64,000 nucleotides of DNA from Phytophthora colocasiae (Eukaryota > Oomycota > Peronosporomycetes > Peronosporales > Peronosporaceae), in NCBI GenBank assembly GCA_018806915.1, contig JAGKQI010000055.1:248001-312000 (forward strand), written 5' to 3'. The translations under genes were made by a program, and so were the position numbers. This document shows positions 39,412-49,745 of this stretch, one piece after another. The notes beneath the pieces are model-generated. The model made no database searches, was not told the origin of the DNA, and worked only from the letters and a program-made list of their open reading frames with translations. The stretch's first letter is position 1, and each line of letters starts with the position of its first letter.

Positions 39412-41297
39412 ATGGTTCGACGATCGGCTAGTGCTGCACGGGACGAGCGAGCTGAGAGGCGTGCTTCGTTTCATGACGCAGTGGCTGAGGCGGCACATGT
39501 ATCTGCAGGTCCAGGAATAGCTCACGGAGGAGGAAAGCAAGTTCCACAAGCGGCCCTGCATGACGCAGGAGGAAACTCGACACCGCTGGCAGCAAGTCTA
39601 CGAGCAACGGCGAGTCAGACTCCACGAGCAAGCGGTGGAAGCGGAGAAGCAGCTCTGATGGGTTACGTACCGGTCTCCGGAGGAGGACAACAAGCACCGG
39701 TAGCTCCAGTTGTACCAGCACCCGGGGCAGCAGCAGTCCCTGGGGGTAACGGTAACGGAGGCGGAGACGGTGGTGACAACGGTAACAATGGTGACGGCAA
39801 TGAGAACCAGGGTCAGGACAACGCTGGAAACGGTGGTGATACTGGACAGGAACAAGCAGCAGTACCGGTAGGAGGCGGAGCAGGAGTAGGAGCCCCTGTG
39901 GATCAAGCAGCGATGGCACCACCTGTACCACCAACTCCACCTGTACAAGTTGCCCCACAGTTCTTCGCAGTACCGCAAGCACCTCAGTGGATGTACCAGA
40001 CACCGACCCGGGAGAAGAAGTTGCGTCTGCCGAAGTTCAAGGGCCTAGGAGAACCAAACGTTATAGTCAAAGCATGGTTGAAGGCCGTCAGGAATGAACT
40101 GCGTCGTAAACAGCTATACTGCACACTGAGTGGCGTGAACATGAAGTCTTCATTGAGATGGTGGCAAGTCTAGAAGGTGAAGCTCTCATGTGGTATGACA
40201 CGGTGGAAGATGTGTTCAGCAGGCGTGAAGACCAGACGTTTGGCAACCTGAGTCGGATGATGATCGCTACATGGTTAAGCGCTCGAATCCAGAAGTGGTG
40301 GCGAGACTAAGACAGCGACGTTAGCAACGAGGAGAGTCCTTGGTAGAGTACGCGCAGAAGTTACGGGAGATTGCGTCGACGAATCCAGTGGACGAAGAAT
40401 GGCTAGTCGACTCGTTCTTGTCGGGGATGAGTAACGCTTGGTGCTCGACTCTGGTACGGGGACACCGACCGACTACGCTGAACGAGGCAGTGAACTTCGC
40501 GGTGGATCAAGTTGGCGATTACGGAGAGGGCTACGGTGTTGATCTTGCGACGGCGATGCGGGTCCATGACGAGCGAACGGCATCAGCCGGTGCTACACCG
40601 ACGGCGTTGGTCCCGAATTTGGCAACGATTCAGCAGGTCTCGACGGCAGGTGGAAACTTGGGGACTGTTGTGACTGGCTACGACACGGTTGGCTTAGCTA
40701 CAGGACCTCCACCCAGATACGATGTTGAAGGACGGCTAATGGTACCTCAAGGTGGCACTGTACTTCAAAGTGGAAGCCAGTGGAACGCAGTAATCCCAGC
40801 AGGATACCGGCTTGTACCGGAAGAGGCCCCGACAGCAAGTCAAGCAGCCAATACGACAACTGCGGCGACGCCGACGCGACAGACTCAGAACCGGCAGCAG
40901 AACTCTTCGAACCAACGTGCAGATGGTAATGGCAAACAGGCTCAGCGACCAGGACGCGCACTACAGATGGAAGCTCAAGGATCACAGCAGCCTCAACAGC
41001 AGTCTCAGCAACAGCGGTGGAATGGTGGCCGAAAATATGGAAACTCCGAACCACTGAGAACCAAGGAAGACCGACTGCGTAACCACCAGCAGTATCTGGA
41101 CAGACGATCACAGCAGCAGCAGCCAGCAAGAGCGTCTACGGCACGGCCAGATGATATGTGCTTCTATTGTCATGGTTATGGACGCGTGTGCCCTCAGGAA
41201 GGAAGACAAAGAGGAGTCCAGTCCAGTGGTGAACCAGAGCGGTGATACCAGCAACCAAGCTACCACCGGAAGCACGGGAAACGGTCAGCGGATGTAG
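39412..41297 (+). pseudogene. gag: G1 copy 2 Gag, broken
   Basis: ATG 39412, MVRRSASAARDERAERRASF. Same layout as copy 1. Lesions: a 1-base indel near 40115, a short deletion near 40260, a TAG at about 40324 where copy 1 has Gln, and loss of about 9 bases inside the zinc knuckle that removes its His (CFYCHGYG then RVC). The final stop TAG 41295-41297 and the upstream slip heptamer are kept. Confidence 0.85.
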
Positions 41298-41315
41298 GGG
41301 CCCCGGCCCAGCATC
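41276..41315 (+). promoter_or_regulatory. candidate -1 frameshift signal, copy 2
   Basis: GGGAAAC at 41276-41282, in phase G GGA AAC with the TAG at 41295. The 6-nt spacer differs from copy 1 (GGTCAG against GGCTCG) while the heptamer and TGTAGGGGCCCCGGCCCAGC are unchanged. Confidence 0.6.
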
Positions 41316-42759
41316 GCGCATCAAGCCCACGGGGAGAGGAAGAAACAGGTGAGCACGGCATCAGGCGACAGGGACCAGAACGGCAAGTGAAGTTCCAGCT
41401 GACAGATGCAGTGACGGCACCTGGAGGACGGCAACTGTGGAATAAGGCCCGGTTGGCCGGACGGAAGAGGAAACGGAAGAGGAAGAAAGCGGGTTGTGGA
41501 GTACGAGATCCAGTCACGAGGACAGTGGAAATCGTCCCAACGGCTCAGGATGAGAACGGCACGGTGGCACCGAGCAACAGTGGTGTGCGGCCAGAAGATA
41601 CTACGGCACCGGCGGTGGGCAATACTGGTACAACGGCGGTGACCGAACAAGAAGATAAGGAGAACGACGAAGACACGGACGCGGGACACGACAGAAAGAA
41701 GCGACGTCGCGTGCATTTTGAAGTTACAGACGGGTTGGACAATGGGGATGGCGGAACCACGGCGACAGGAGATGGCCTGGTGAAACGGGTCGACGCCAAC
41801 GATGGAGATTTCGCTACACCCAGGCCTACCAACGGCATACGGACAAGTGACACTGAGGAACTGGTACAGCACGAGTCACAAGAAGTCGGAACTGGCACTG
41901 ATGAAGTTACGTCAGGAACTGACGACCAAGTGGACGAATGTATGGACTTGGACGCCGAAGGCCAAGAGAATGCGGACGCTACCGATGAAGAAACAAAGTC
42001 CGGACCAGAAACTACTGAAGGAACTTCGCGAAGCCCAGAAGTACTGATCACTGGGGATGGCGGAGCTCATAACGGGACACAGCAGATTCTCAGACGGGAG
42101 ATGAGTCTCGAAGATAGTCCACGAGCAAGGGTCTTACAGCTACGGGCAGCACAACGAAGACGGGATGTCAGTGAAGCGGAAGCTGAACGTCGGTGGGAAC
42201 GAAAGGTGCTAGCACGACAAACACGGAGAGAACGACACGGAGCCGTGCGACTGGCCAAGAAATCCGACGGAGGGTCCTCTACAGTGACAAACCTCGACGG
42301 GACAGCTCCACCTGACACTCGGGAAGTTTCAGACGGACGAACCACGGGATCTGGCAGTGAGAAGCAACTGGAAGGGGACAACGTGCACGTACGGGCGTCA
42401 CGAACTCGAAGACGACAAGAGAAACGGGTACGGAAGGCCCACGCTAAGGAACAGAGGGAACTTCAGCACCGTGATGCACAGTTGAATTACCCACCCAATA
42501 GCTATTACCAGTATGACGAACACCGACGGACACACGGCCGAGCGAGTTTGCGTACGAGTTCGGAGGCCGAAGGAACTGAGTACATTGAACCAGCGTCAGT
42601 CAAGCAGGTGAAGGCGACCAAGAACCATAAGGTTACGAAGACTTACGAGTATCACAGCCAGAGCACGTACTGTAGTGCAAGCTCCGAGTGGCATGAAGCA
42701 GATGAGCGGCAGTGCACAACAGGGAAGTTGCGAGCAGTACAAGCCCAAGCGGTTGACCA
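41282..42759 (+). pseudogene. pol: G1 copy 2 Pol, N-terminal fragment
   Basis: Frame open from the slip site, with first ATG at 41387. Charged N-terminal Pol region similar to copy 1 (SPRARVLQLRAAQRRRD, EYHSQSTYCS, CTTGKLRAVQAQAVDQL), then unrelated sequence. The reading frame continues by chance to 42904. Confidence 0.75.
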
Positions 42760-43048
42760 GCTTGTACATTGCACAGTACAAGTACTGTGTCATAGCACTG
42801 GAAGTAGCAAACGTGGAGATACTGTACTTGCCTTTGACAAACGCGCCTTCAGCAGGCTGTGGACCACATCGGAAAGCGGCTACCGTACGAGGGCAAAGCC
42901 CTGACGCGCTCGAATCACTGTTGATGTCGAGGTTGGACCAGGACTTTCAGTGCAACCATGAGACTCTCATGATGAGAGGATGCCTTAGGTTGGATATTAT
43001 CCGCGGAATATCCTCGCGCATCCCACGGTTCCGACGGCTGGTCTTCAG
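42760..43048. other. junction sequence with two palindromes
   Basis: 289 bp between truncated Gypsy copy 2 and the left LTR of the next element. Contains CACAGTACAAGTACTGTG (about 42775) and GGATATTATCCGCGGAATATCC-type dyad (about 42994). Origin not recognised. Confidence 0.45.
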
Positions 43049-43556
43049 TGTGACGGAATGCTGTCGATAGCACTCCGTCGGCATTGAAGTGCAAGTTGAT
43101 GCACTGTAGTGCAATCTACATATCTCTACATGTACCCACTTTGTGATTGGCTAAAACTAGATTCTGGTATTATGCCATTGTGGTTTACGCCATTCAGCTG
43201 AGACATTGAGAGAGTCTCATTGGCTGAAATTCGAGAAGGTTCTCGAAGCTTGATTATGGGACGCCCAGGAGTCAAGTCAACATTGCTACGTGGAAGTTTA
43301 TAGGAAAATCATTGGTAGATAGCCAAATCAGAAGATAGGAAAGATAGGCTCTAGGATACATTCTACTGGATTTTTGAGAGAGCTCTGTGAGCCACCAGTT
43401 AGCTTAGGACCGTAAGAGCCTTCCTCATTTCAATTCACTTTTCAATTTACCAACAACCTCTCAGTGGCCCACCAACTGGTCACGCCTCCTGGGTCTTCGC
43501 TCCGCCGTCCAAGTCCGGCCTCCGCTTCCTCGCCCCCGCGCGCCTACTGTGTTACA
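43049..43556 (+). repeat. G2 left LTR
   Basis: 508 bp, TGTGACGG...TGTTACA; the start can fold (GACGGA...TCCGTC). Confidence 0.9.
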
Positions 43557-43988
43557 TAGTAGCGCTTGTCGGGTCAAGCTTCGCTCCATCGTCCAAGGTC
43601 GGGTCTCTCGTGGGCGGCATAGCCAGAAGCGAGTAGATCCTTGGCTATTAGCACCAGCCAATTGCTGGGGAAGTGCTAGGCCTAAAGGGGTCTCTTTTGG
43701 GTTGTCTTTGGGAGAGTTCGTGCCCATCACAGGTCAGGGAATCAACTTTGAAAGGTTGGTATATCTCTGCCTAGTGCACGTAACTCTTTGGTCGCTACTA
43801 GAAGCCGGTTCAGTGCTTGGAACGCTCTTAAGTGCAGCTTTTATTTCCATCGCTCCCCGGTAGCTTCCAATTTACCCTTTCTTTTGGTGTTTGGGTCGGT
43901 ACAAGCCGAACCACTCCCATTTTCTCCTTCTTTCATTGGATTTTGGGTTTTATTGGATTGAGTTCGTGCTACGAAAAGTCCACTCGAA
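43557..43988. other. G2 leader
   Basis: 432 bp between left LTR and the gag ATG. Untranslated leader with the primer site at its start; no other feature seen. Confidence 0.5.
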
Positions 43989-46900
43989 ATGTCATCTACA
44001 CGTGGTAGATCGAGTGAGCGCGACTCTCCAAACCCCCGTCCGCGTAGAACGCCTCGAACGACTGCCAGGACGGCTCCTGATTCACTCCAGGGCCAACCGC
44101 AGGCAACAGCCAGGACGGCACCTGATTCACACCAGGGCCAACCGCAGGCTACCGCTAGGACGGCTCCAATTCCACAGAGCCAACCGCAAGCAACCGCTAG
44201 GACGGCTCCTGATCCACAGGGCCAACCGCAAGCAACGGCTAGGACGGCTCCTGATCCACAGGGCCAACCGCAACCAACGGCTAGGACGACTCCTGATCCA
44301 CAGGGTCAACCGCAAGCTACGAATACGTCGTCGATACAAGCAGGCGCAGCATCAGACACGATGTCGATGCAACGGCTGTTAGTTTACTTAACGCAGCAGC
44401 AACAGTCATACCAAGCCCAGATGCAAACCCAGTTGCAAGCACAGATGCAGCAGGCCAACGCAAGATTCGAATATCTAGTTGCGTCCAGGGGTGAGCAAAG
44501 AAAGAAGGATCCGCCTATGTATGAAGGCAAATACGGCGAAGATATTGAGTTATGGATCTTCGCCACCGAGCAGTATTACGCAAGCAGACGCGAGTTGATG
44601 GAGGCAGATACATCGGATTTTGTGACGATGATCTCCAGCAACTTAGGCAAGTCAGTGCTGAATTGGTATCGCGCGTTTATCGCAGAGTGTGAGGGTACGA
44701 ACGTACAGCCCACATGGTCGCTCTTCAAGTTCGCACTCGTTTCAGGCCGAAGGACTTCGAATATGATCTTCGCGAGAGGATGTTTCGTCTCAAACAGAAT
44801 GAGACCATCCATGATTACGTCTCCAAGTTTCAAGACTTGCTATCACAGACAGAGTTGTCTATCAGCGAGTTGGAGAAGCGTTTCTTCTTTCAGAACGGTT
44901 TGCGAGAGGAGACAGCGAGGAAGATCAAGGAAGAGAGTCCTTCAACACTGCAAGATGCCATTGAGATTGCGTCGAATTTTGAGTTTGCACACTACTCGGG
45001 AAAACCCCCAAGAGCTCCTGCGAAGAGGTTCGCAAGGATCATCAAGCTCAGGGCATCGTGCGTCTAAGTCGAAGCAGAATTCAAAGAGCTCCGACAAGAA
45101 GAAAGGCAAGAGCGATGATTGGAAAAAGACAGCTACGTGCAGAAACTGTGGCAAGTTTGGCCACATTTCTCCAGATTGTACTCAGCCAAAACGTACTGAA
45201 GCAAATCGGTACATGCAGGGCGCAGTGTATGCGATCCTAGAGGCTGAAGCTCGAGCATTCAAGACGGATGACCAAGAGAGGCCCGTCACGATATTCATCG
45301 ACAACGGCAGTAGCCTGAATGGCGTAACTGAGGAGTTGGTGAAGAAGCTTGAGTTGGATGTCACTGAAGGTGACATGATGCAAGTTGATCTCGGTTATGA
45401 TCAAGTTGTGCATCGTCCACGTCGGACTGTAGAGATGTCTCTGCAGTTACCAGGAGTTTCCTTTGACAACGGGAACATTCCAAGTCATGCCTGTTCCTGA
45501 AGGAAAGGATGTTGTTTTGGGCATGATGTGGCTGCGGGAGCAGAACCTGATATCGACTGGAATACTGGACAGATTGCACCTCGCATCAAGGTGGAGAACA
45601 CGCAGACTGTGAAGTTGAGACTGCCGAAGACTCGTCCAGCCCGTTGGGTGGCAGGACAACGCCGCGCCAGAGTTGCGCAGGCCCGTGAGATCTTCAATTA
45701 CTATCGGCAGCATGGCCACAACGGCCAGTTTGGGCGAACGAAGATTATTTCGTCCAAACAGTTCCAGCAGATGTTGCGTAGGGACAAGGATATTGAGGCA
45801 GTGTTTGTCATCAATCCGCATGATTCGGAGAAGGCTGAACGCTTCAAGAGTCAAGGATGGGACGCTCTCAAGGATAATCCGGCGTATGAGACGCTACTGA
45901 AGTATGCGGATACGGTTTTCCGTACGGAACTTCCGAATGAGACACCGCCAGTACGGGAAGGAATTGAGCACGAGATTTTGCTCAAACCCGGTACTCAACC
46001 GATTTCGGTCAAACAATGGCGCCAAAGTCCTGATCAGAGAAAAACGATTCAGGAATGGACCAAAGAGATGGTTCAGGCTGGCATCATTCGACCAAGTACG
46101 TCAGCGTTTTGTGCACCGACTTTCTGTGTGAAGAAACCAGTCGGATGGCGTATTGTGCACGATTATTGTCTATTGAACTTGGCGACGATTTTACCAGCTA
46201 TTCCTATGCCTCGCAAGGAAGATACCTTTGATGCGATGGCCGGTAGCTATTGGTATTCGTGCATGGACTTACTTTGGGGTTATTACAAGTGAAGTTACGA
46301 GAAGCAGATATACCTTTCACTGCTTTCTCAACCCCAGATGGTCTATTTGAATATCTCGTCACACCCATGGGGCTCAGTGGTAGCCCAGGAACCTTTAATC
46401 GACTGCTGCAAAAGGTTTTCATGGATTTGAGTGATGTGGCGAAGATTTACTTCGATGATATCTACGTATACACGAAGGGTGAAGATGTGAACGACCACAT
46501 CGCAGCATTGGACAGGGTATTGAAGCGATGTGAAGAGCAGAAGCTCTACATCAAACTGTCCAAATGCCAATTTTGCGTGGATGAGATTCCATGCTTAGGT
46601 GACTTTGTCGGACGCAAGGGCGTTCGTATGGACCCAGATAAGGTGAAGATTATCGCCGAGTGGCCAGTCCCCAAGACCAAGAAGCAAATGGAGAGCTTCC
46701 TGGGGACAACGGTTTACGTTTCGAGATTTTGCAAGGATTTCGCGCAGTTTGCAGGTCCTTTGCATGAATGTATCAAGGAAAACGTTCTCGTGATGCTATC
46801 GAACTCGATGAGAACCAATTACACTGTTTTGACGAGCTTAAGAAGCGCTTGTCATCACCTCAGTTCTCAGTCTTCCTGATTTCTCAAACCTTTCGGAATT

Positions 46901-48817
46901 CGGATGGACGCCTCAAATTTCGCAATTAGGGGAGTCTTATTTCAAAAGGAGGGAGGGTTGGAACATCCAATAGCCTATACGGGCAGAAAGATGAAGCCAG
47001 CAGAACTGAATTATCCAGTTCGCGAACAGGAACTACTCGCTATTATGCATGCGTTGAAGACATGGCGCGTGTATCTTCTCGACAAGCCATTCCTGGTGGA
47101 AACAGATCACAAGAGCATTGAGATGATTCTCACGCAGAAGACGACGAATCGACGCATTGCGCGGTGGTTCAACGAACTTGCGGAGTTTCAGCCTCTGTTC
47201 AAGTGGATTCCAGGAGAAACGAATGTAGTCGCAGATGCGATGTCGAGAAATCCTGAGTTCGAGCATAAGGCAGCGCAAGTGAGCCTGAAGGAACTTCTTG
47301 ATACGGCTCAAAACCGTGAAATTGTGGCTACCATGGTCGAGAACAATATGACCGTGGCACAATCCGCAGTGAAGATGTACTCGTGGAACAAGGACTTGCA
47401 AGGACTTGTCAAGAAGCTACAGCTTGAGACAAGGTTCCGCATTACTCGCTAGATCATGGCGTGCTGTATTATCAGACGCGTGAAGATGAGAGTCCTAGAT
47501 TGTACATTCCCGATGACGAAGATCTGAAGAATCGAGTCATTTGTGAGAACCACGATGCAGTTACGGCAGGCCACCCAGGGTATTACAAGACCTATGTCGC
47601 AGTACGTGAGAAGTACTATTGGCCGAAGATGATGAAGTATATCCAGCGCTATGTGAACACTTGTGGAAATGTGTCAGCGCAACAAAGCGAGGCAAGTGTG
47701 AAGCCTCCCGGATTACTTCAACCGCTGGAGATACCACGAGGTAGATGGGTCGACATTTCAATGGATTTCATTGTGTCTCTACCTCCCAGCAAGGATGGTT
47801 TGAATGCCATCATGGTCATTGTGGATCGATTGACCAAGCGTGCAAAGTTTATTGCTACGCAGACGACAGACAGCGCAGAGGATATTGCGAATGTTTTCAT
47901 GAAGAGTTATGTAAGAGATCATGGCCTTCCGAAGACGATTGTGTCTGATCGTGACTCAAATTTACGTCTAAGTTTTGGCAGGCTGTTATCACTGCTATGG
48001 GAACGCAGCACAACCTGTCATCGGCATTTGAGGCCGCAGACGGATGGACAAACGGAACGTACAAACCGTTTTATCGGAGATTATCTCCGAGGTGTTATCA
48101 ACCCAGCCCAGAATGATTGGGATGAGTTTCTTCATTTGGCAGAGTTCGCCTATAATCGGCGATTGCATGCTACGATTGGCATGTCTGCCATTTTGAAGCG
48201 GATCTAGGATATATTCCATATATGCCCGACGATATCGCGGCAGATCCGGAGTTTAAGTTGGAGAAAGCAGCAAAGAGTTTCTCTCCGACGGAAGCCTTCC
48301 TCAAGGTCGCGCAAGACCGTATGAGTGAAACACAGGAGCGCATGAAGCATTATTACGACAGGAACAGACTTGTCAAGACTTCAAAATTGGCGACATGGTG
48401 CTACTAGATGGGAAGAATTTGGATATCCGTCATAAAGGTACGCACAGTCGAAGAAGTTAGCTCCGAGGTTCATTGGACCATTCCGGTCAGAAGAAGGTAT
48501 CTCGAGACTCGTATGAGTTGGGATTATCGAAGAACCTGAAGTTGCATCCAATTTTCCATACATCACTGTTGAAGCCGTACCGCAAGGACCCGAAGCGCAG
48601 GCAAAGGTGAACAAGGTTGTGTTAGCCGATGGAACTGAAGGGCAACTGGTCGAAGCCGTGATTAACCACCGTAAGTACAAGGGGAAGCCGCAGTACAAGG
48701 TTTGGTGGTTAGGCGAGACCAAGAAGAGGCCACATGGGAACCTGTTGAGAATCTGAAACAGATCCTGGTCTCATCGACCTCTATTGGAAGTCCAAGAAGA
48801 GAGAGAATCCTTTCTAG
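43989..48817 (+). pseudogene. G2 gag-pol, many frame breaks
   Basis: ATG 43989. Pro/Gln/Thr repeat region (residues 28-115), capsid-like core (MYEGKYGEDIELWIFATEQY), zinc knuckle CRNCGKFGHISPDC (about 45140), protease-like FIDNGSSLNGV (D-N-G instead of D-[ST]-G), RT with GWRIVHDYCLLN and YFDDIYVY, RNase H with MDASNFAIRGVLF, integrase with VDISMDFIVSLPPS, VSDRDSNLRLSF and TDGQTERTNR, and a C-terminal chromodomain (YKGKPQYKVWWLG then ATWEPVENLKQ, about 48671-48765). Frame changes near 44728, 45005, 45495, 45525, 46285, 46790, 47450, 48205, 48395 and 48715. Ends TAG at 48815-48817. Confidence 0.85.
44071..44320 (+). repeat. six 42-45-bp tandem repeats in G2 gag
   Basis: Imperfect units encoding APDPQGQPQATART. 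Earlier units are 45 bp (extra codon), later units 42 bp. In frame, so copy-number change would alter Gag length without frameshift. Confidence 0.8.
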
Positions 48818-48845
48818 GGGGAGGCTCTTTCTCGAAGGGAGGTCA

Positions 48846-49357
48846 TGTGACGGAATGCTGTCGATAGCACTCCGTCGGCATTGAAGTGCAAGTTGATGCA
48901 CTGTAGTGCAATCTACATATCTCTACATGTACCCACTTTGTGATTGGCTAAAACTAGATTCTGGTATTATGCCATTGTGGTTTACGCCATTCAGCTGAGA
49001 CATTGAGAGAGTCTCATTGGCTGAAATTCGAGAAGGTTCTCGAAGCTTGATTATGGGACGCCCAGGAGTCAAGTCAACATTGCTACGTGGAAGTTTATAG
49101 GAAAATCATTGGTAGATAGCCAAATCAGAAGATAGGAAAAGATAGGCTCTAGGATACATTCTACTGGATTTTTGAGAGAGAGCTCTGTGAGCCACCAGTT
49201 AGCTTAGGACCGTAAGAGCCTTCCTCATTTCAATTCACTTTTCAATTTACCAACAACCTCTCAGTGGCCCACCAACTGGTCACGCCTCCCTGGGTCTTCG
49301 CTCCGCCGTCCAAGTCCGGCCTCCGCTTCCTCGCCCCCGCGCGCCTACTGTGTTACA
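48846..49357 (+). repeat. G2 right LTR
   Basis: 512 bp; extra bases are in an A run, a GA repeat and a CCTCCC run. Confidence 0.9.
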
Positions 49358-49362
49358 TTCAG

Positions 49363-49745
49363 TGGGAGTTATCAGAAATAGTGGCTACCTGAAACTCAGA
49401 CATGGCACATCACGTTCAACTTGAACGCCGAACACCGAGTGGCACTCAAGCAGCACAATGCCACTCGCCTTTGCAGTCCAATTGGCGTACCAGCAACATC
49501 TTTGGTTGACTACGACCCGCTGTAACACTGCAAGGAGAACTTCAAGCGTGCTCTCCAACAGTGCCATCCCTTCCTGGTCTAGCCTCCCGTTGGGTTTCTC
49601 GACCAACGTCGAGTTGATTCGTCTGTTGCCTCAATCTTCTGTCAGACACAGCCCTCTTGCCCTTGCTGTGGTCGTCACTTACCGATTCTCTTGTTGGTGC
49701 AACCAGCTCAAGCCTTCGACGGCTACAAACCTTCTCCAACTGAAG
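49363..49745. other. upstream region of elicitin-like gene
   Basis: 383 bp between the Gypsy target duplication and the elicitin start. The elicitin frame is open through much of it, but the signal peptide at 49746 fixes the start, so this is promoter and leader. No confident core element. Confidence 0.5.

Larger units (their letters stand above)
39066..42759 (+). mobile_element. G1 Gypsy copy 2, truncated
   Basis: Starts with the probable primer-binding site TGGTGGTCATTACAG and a leader similar to copy 1, then gag and the first 490 codons of pol. Similarity to copy 1 stops at about 42759, just before the protease. Right LTR, RT and integrase are missing. Confidence 0.8.
43049..49357 (+). 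mobile_element. Ty3/Gypsy chromodomain element, family G2
   Basis: 6,309 bp, LTRs 508 and 512 bp differing by about four indel bases. Target duplication TTCAG at 43044-43048 and 49358-49362. Order gag, protease, RT, RNase H, integrase, chromodomain. A likely polypurine tract (AGGGGGAGG / AAGGGAGG) lies just before the right LTR. Possible primer site TAGTAGCGCTTGTCGG directly after the left LTR. The coding region has many frame breaks. Confidence 0.93.

Noticed and set aside
42759..42904. Continuation of Gypsy copy 2 pol to 42904
   Set aside because: Similarity to copy 1 ends near 42759; the rest of the frame is chance.
49458..49745. Elicitin frame extended 96 codons upstream
   Set aside because: The signal peptide at 49746 fixes the start; the extension has no secretion signal or domain.
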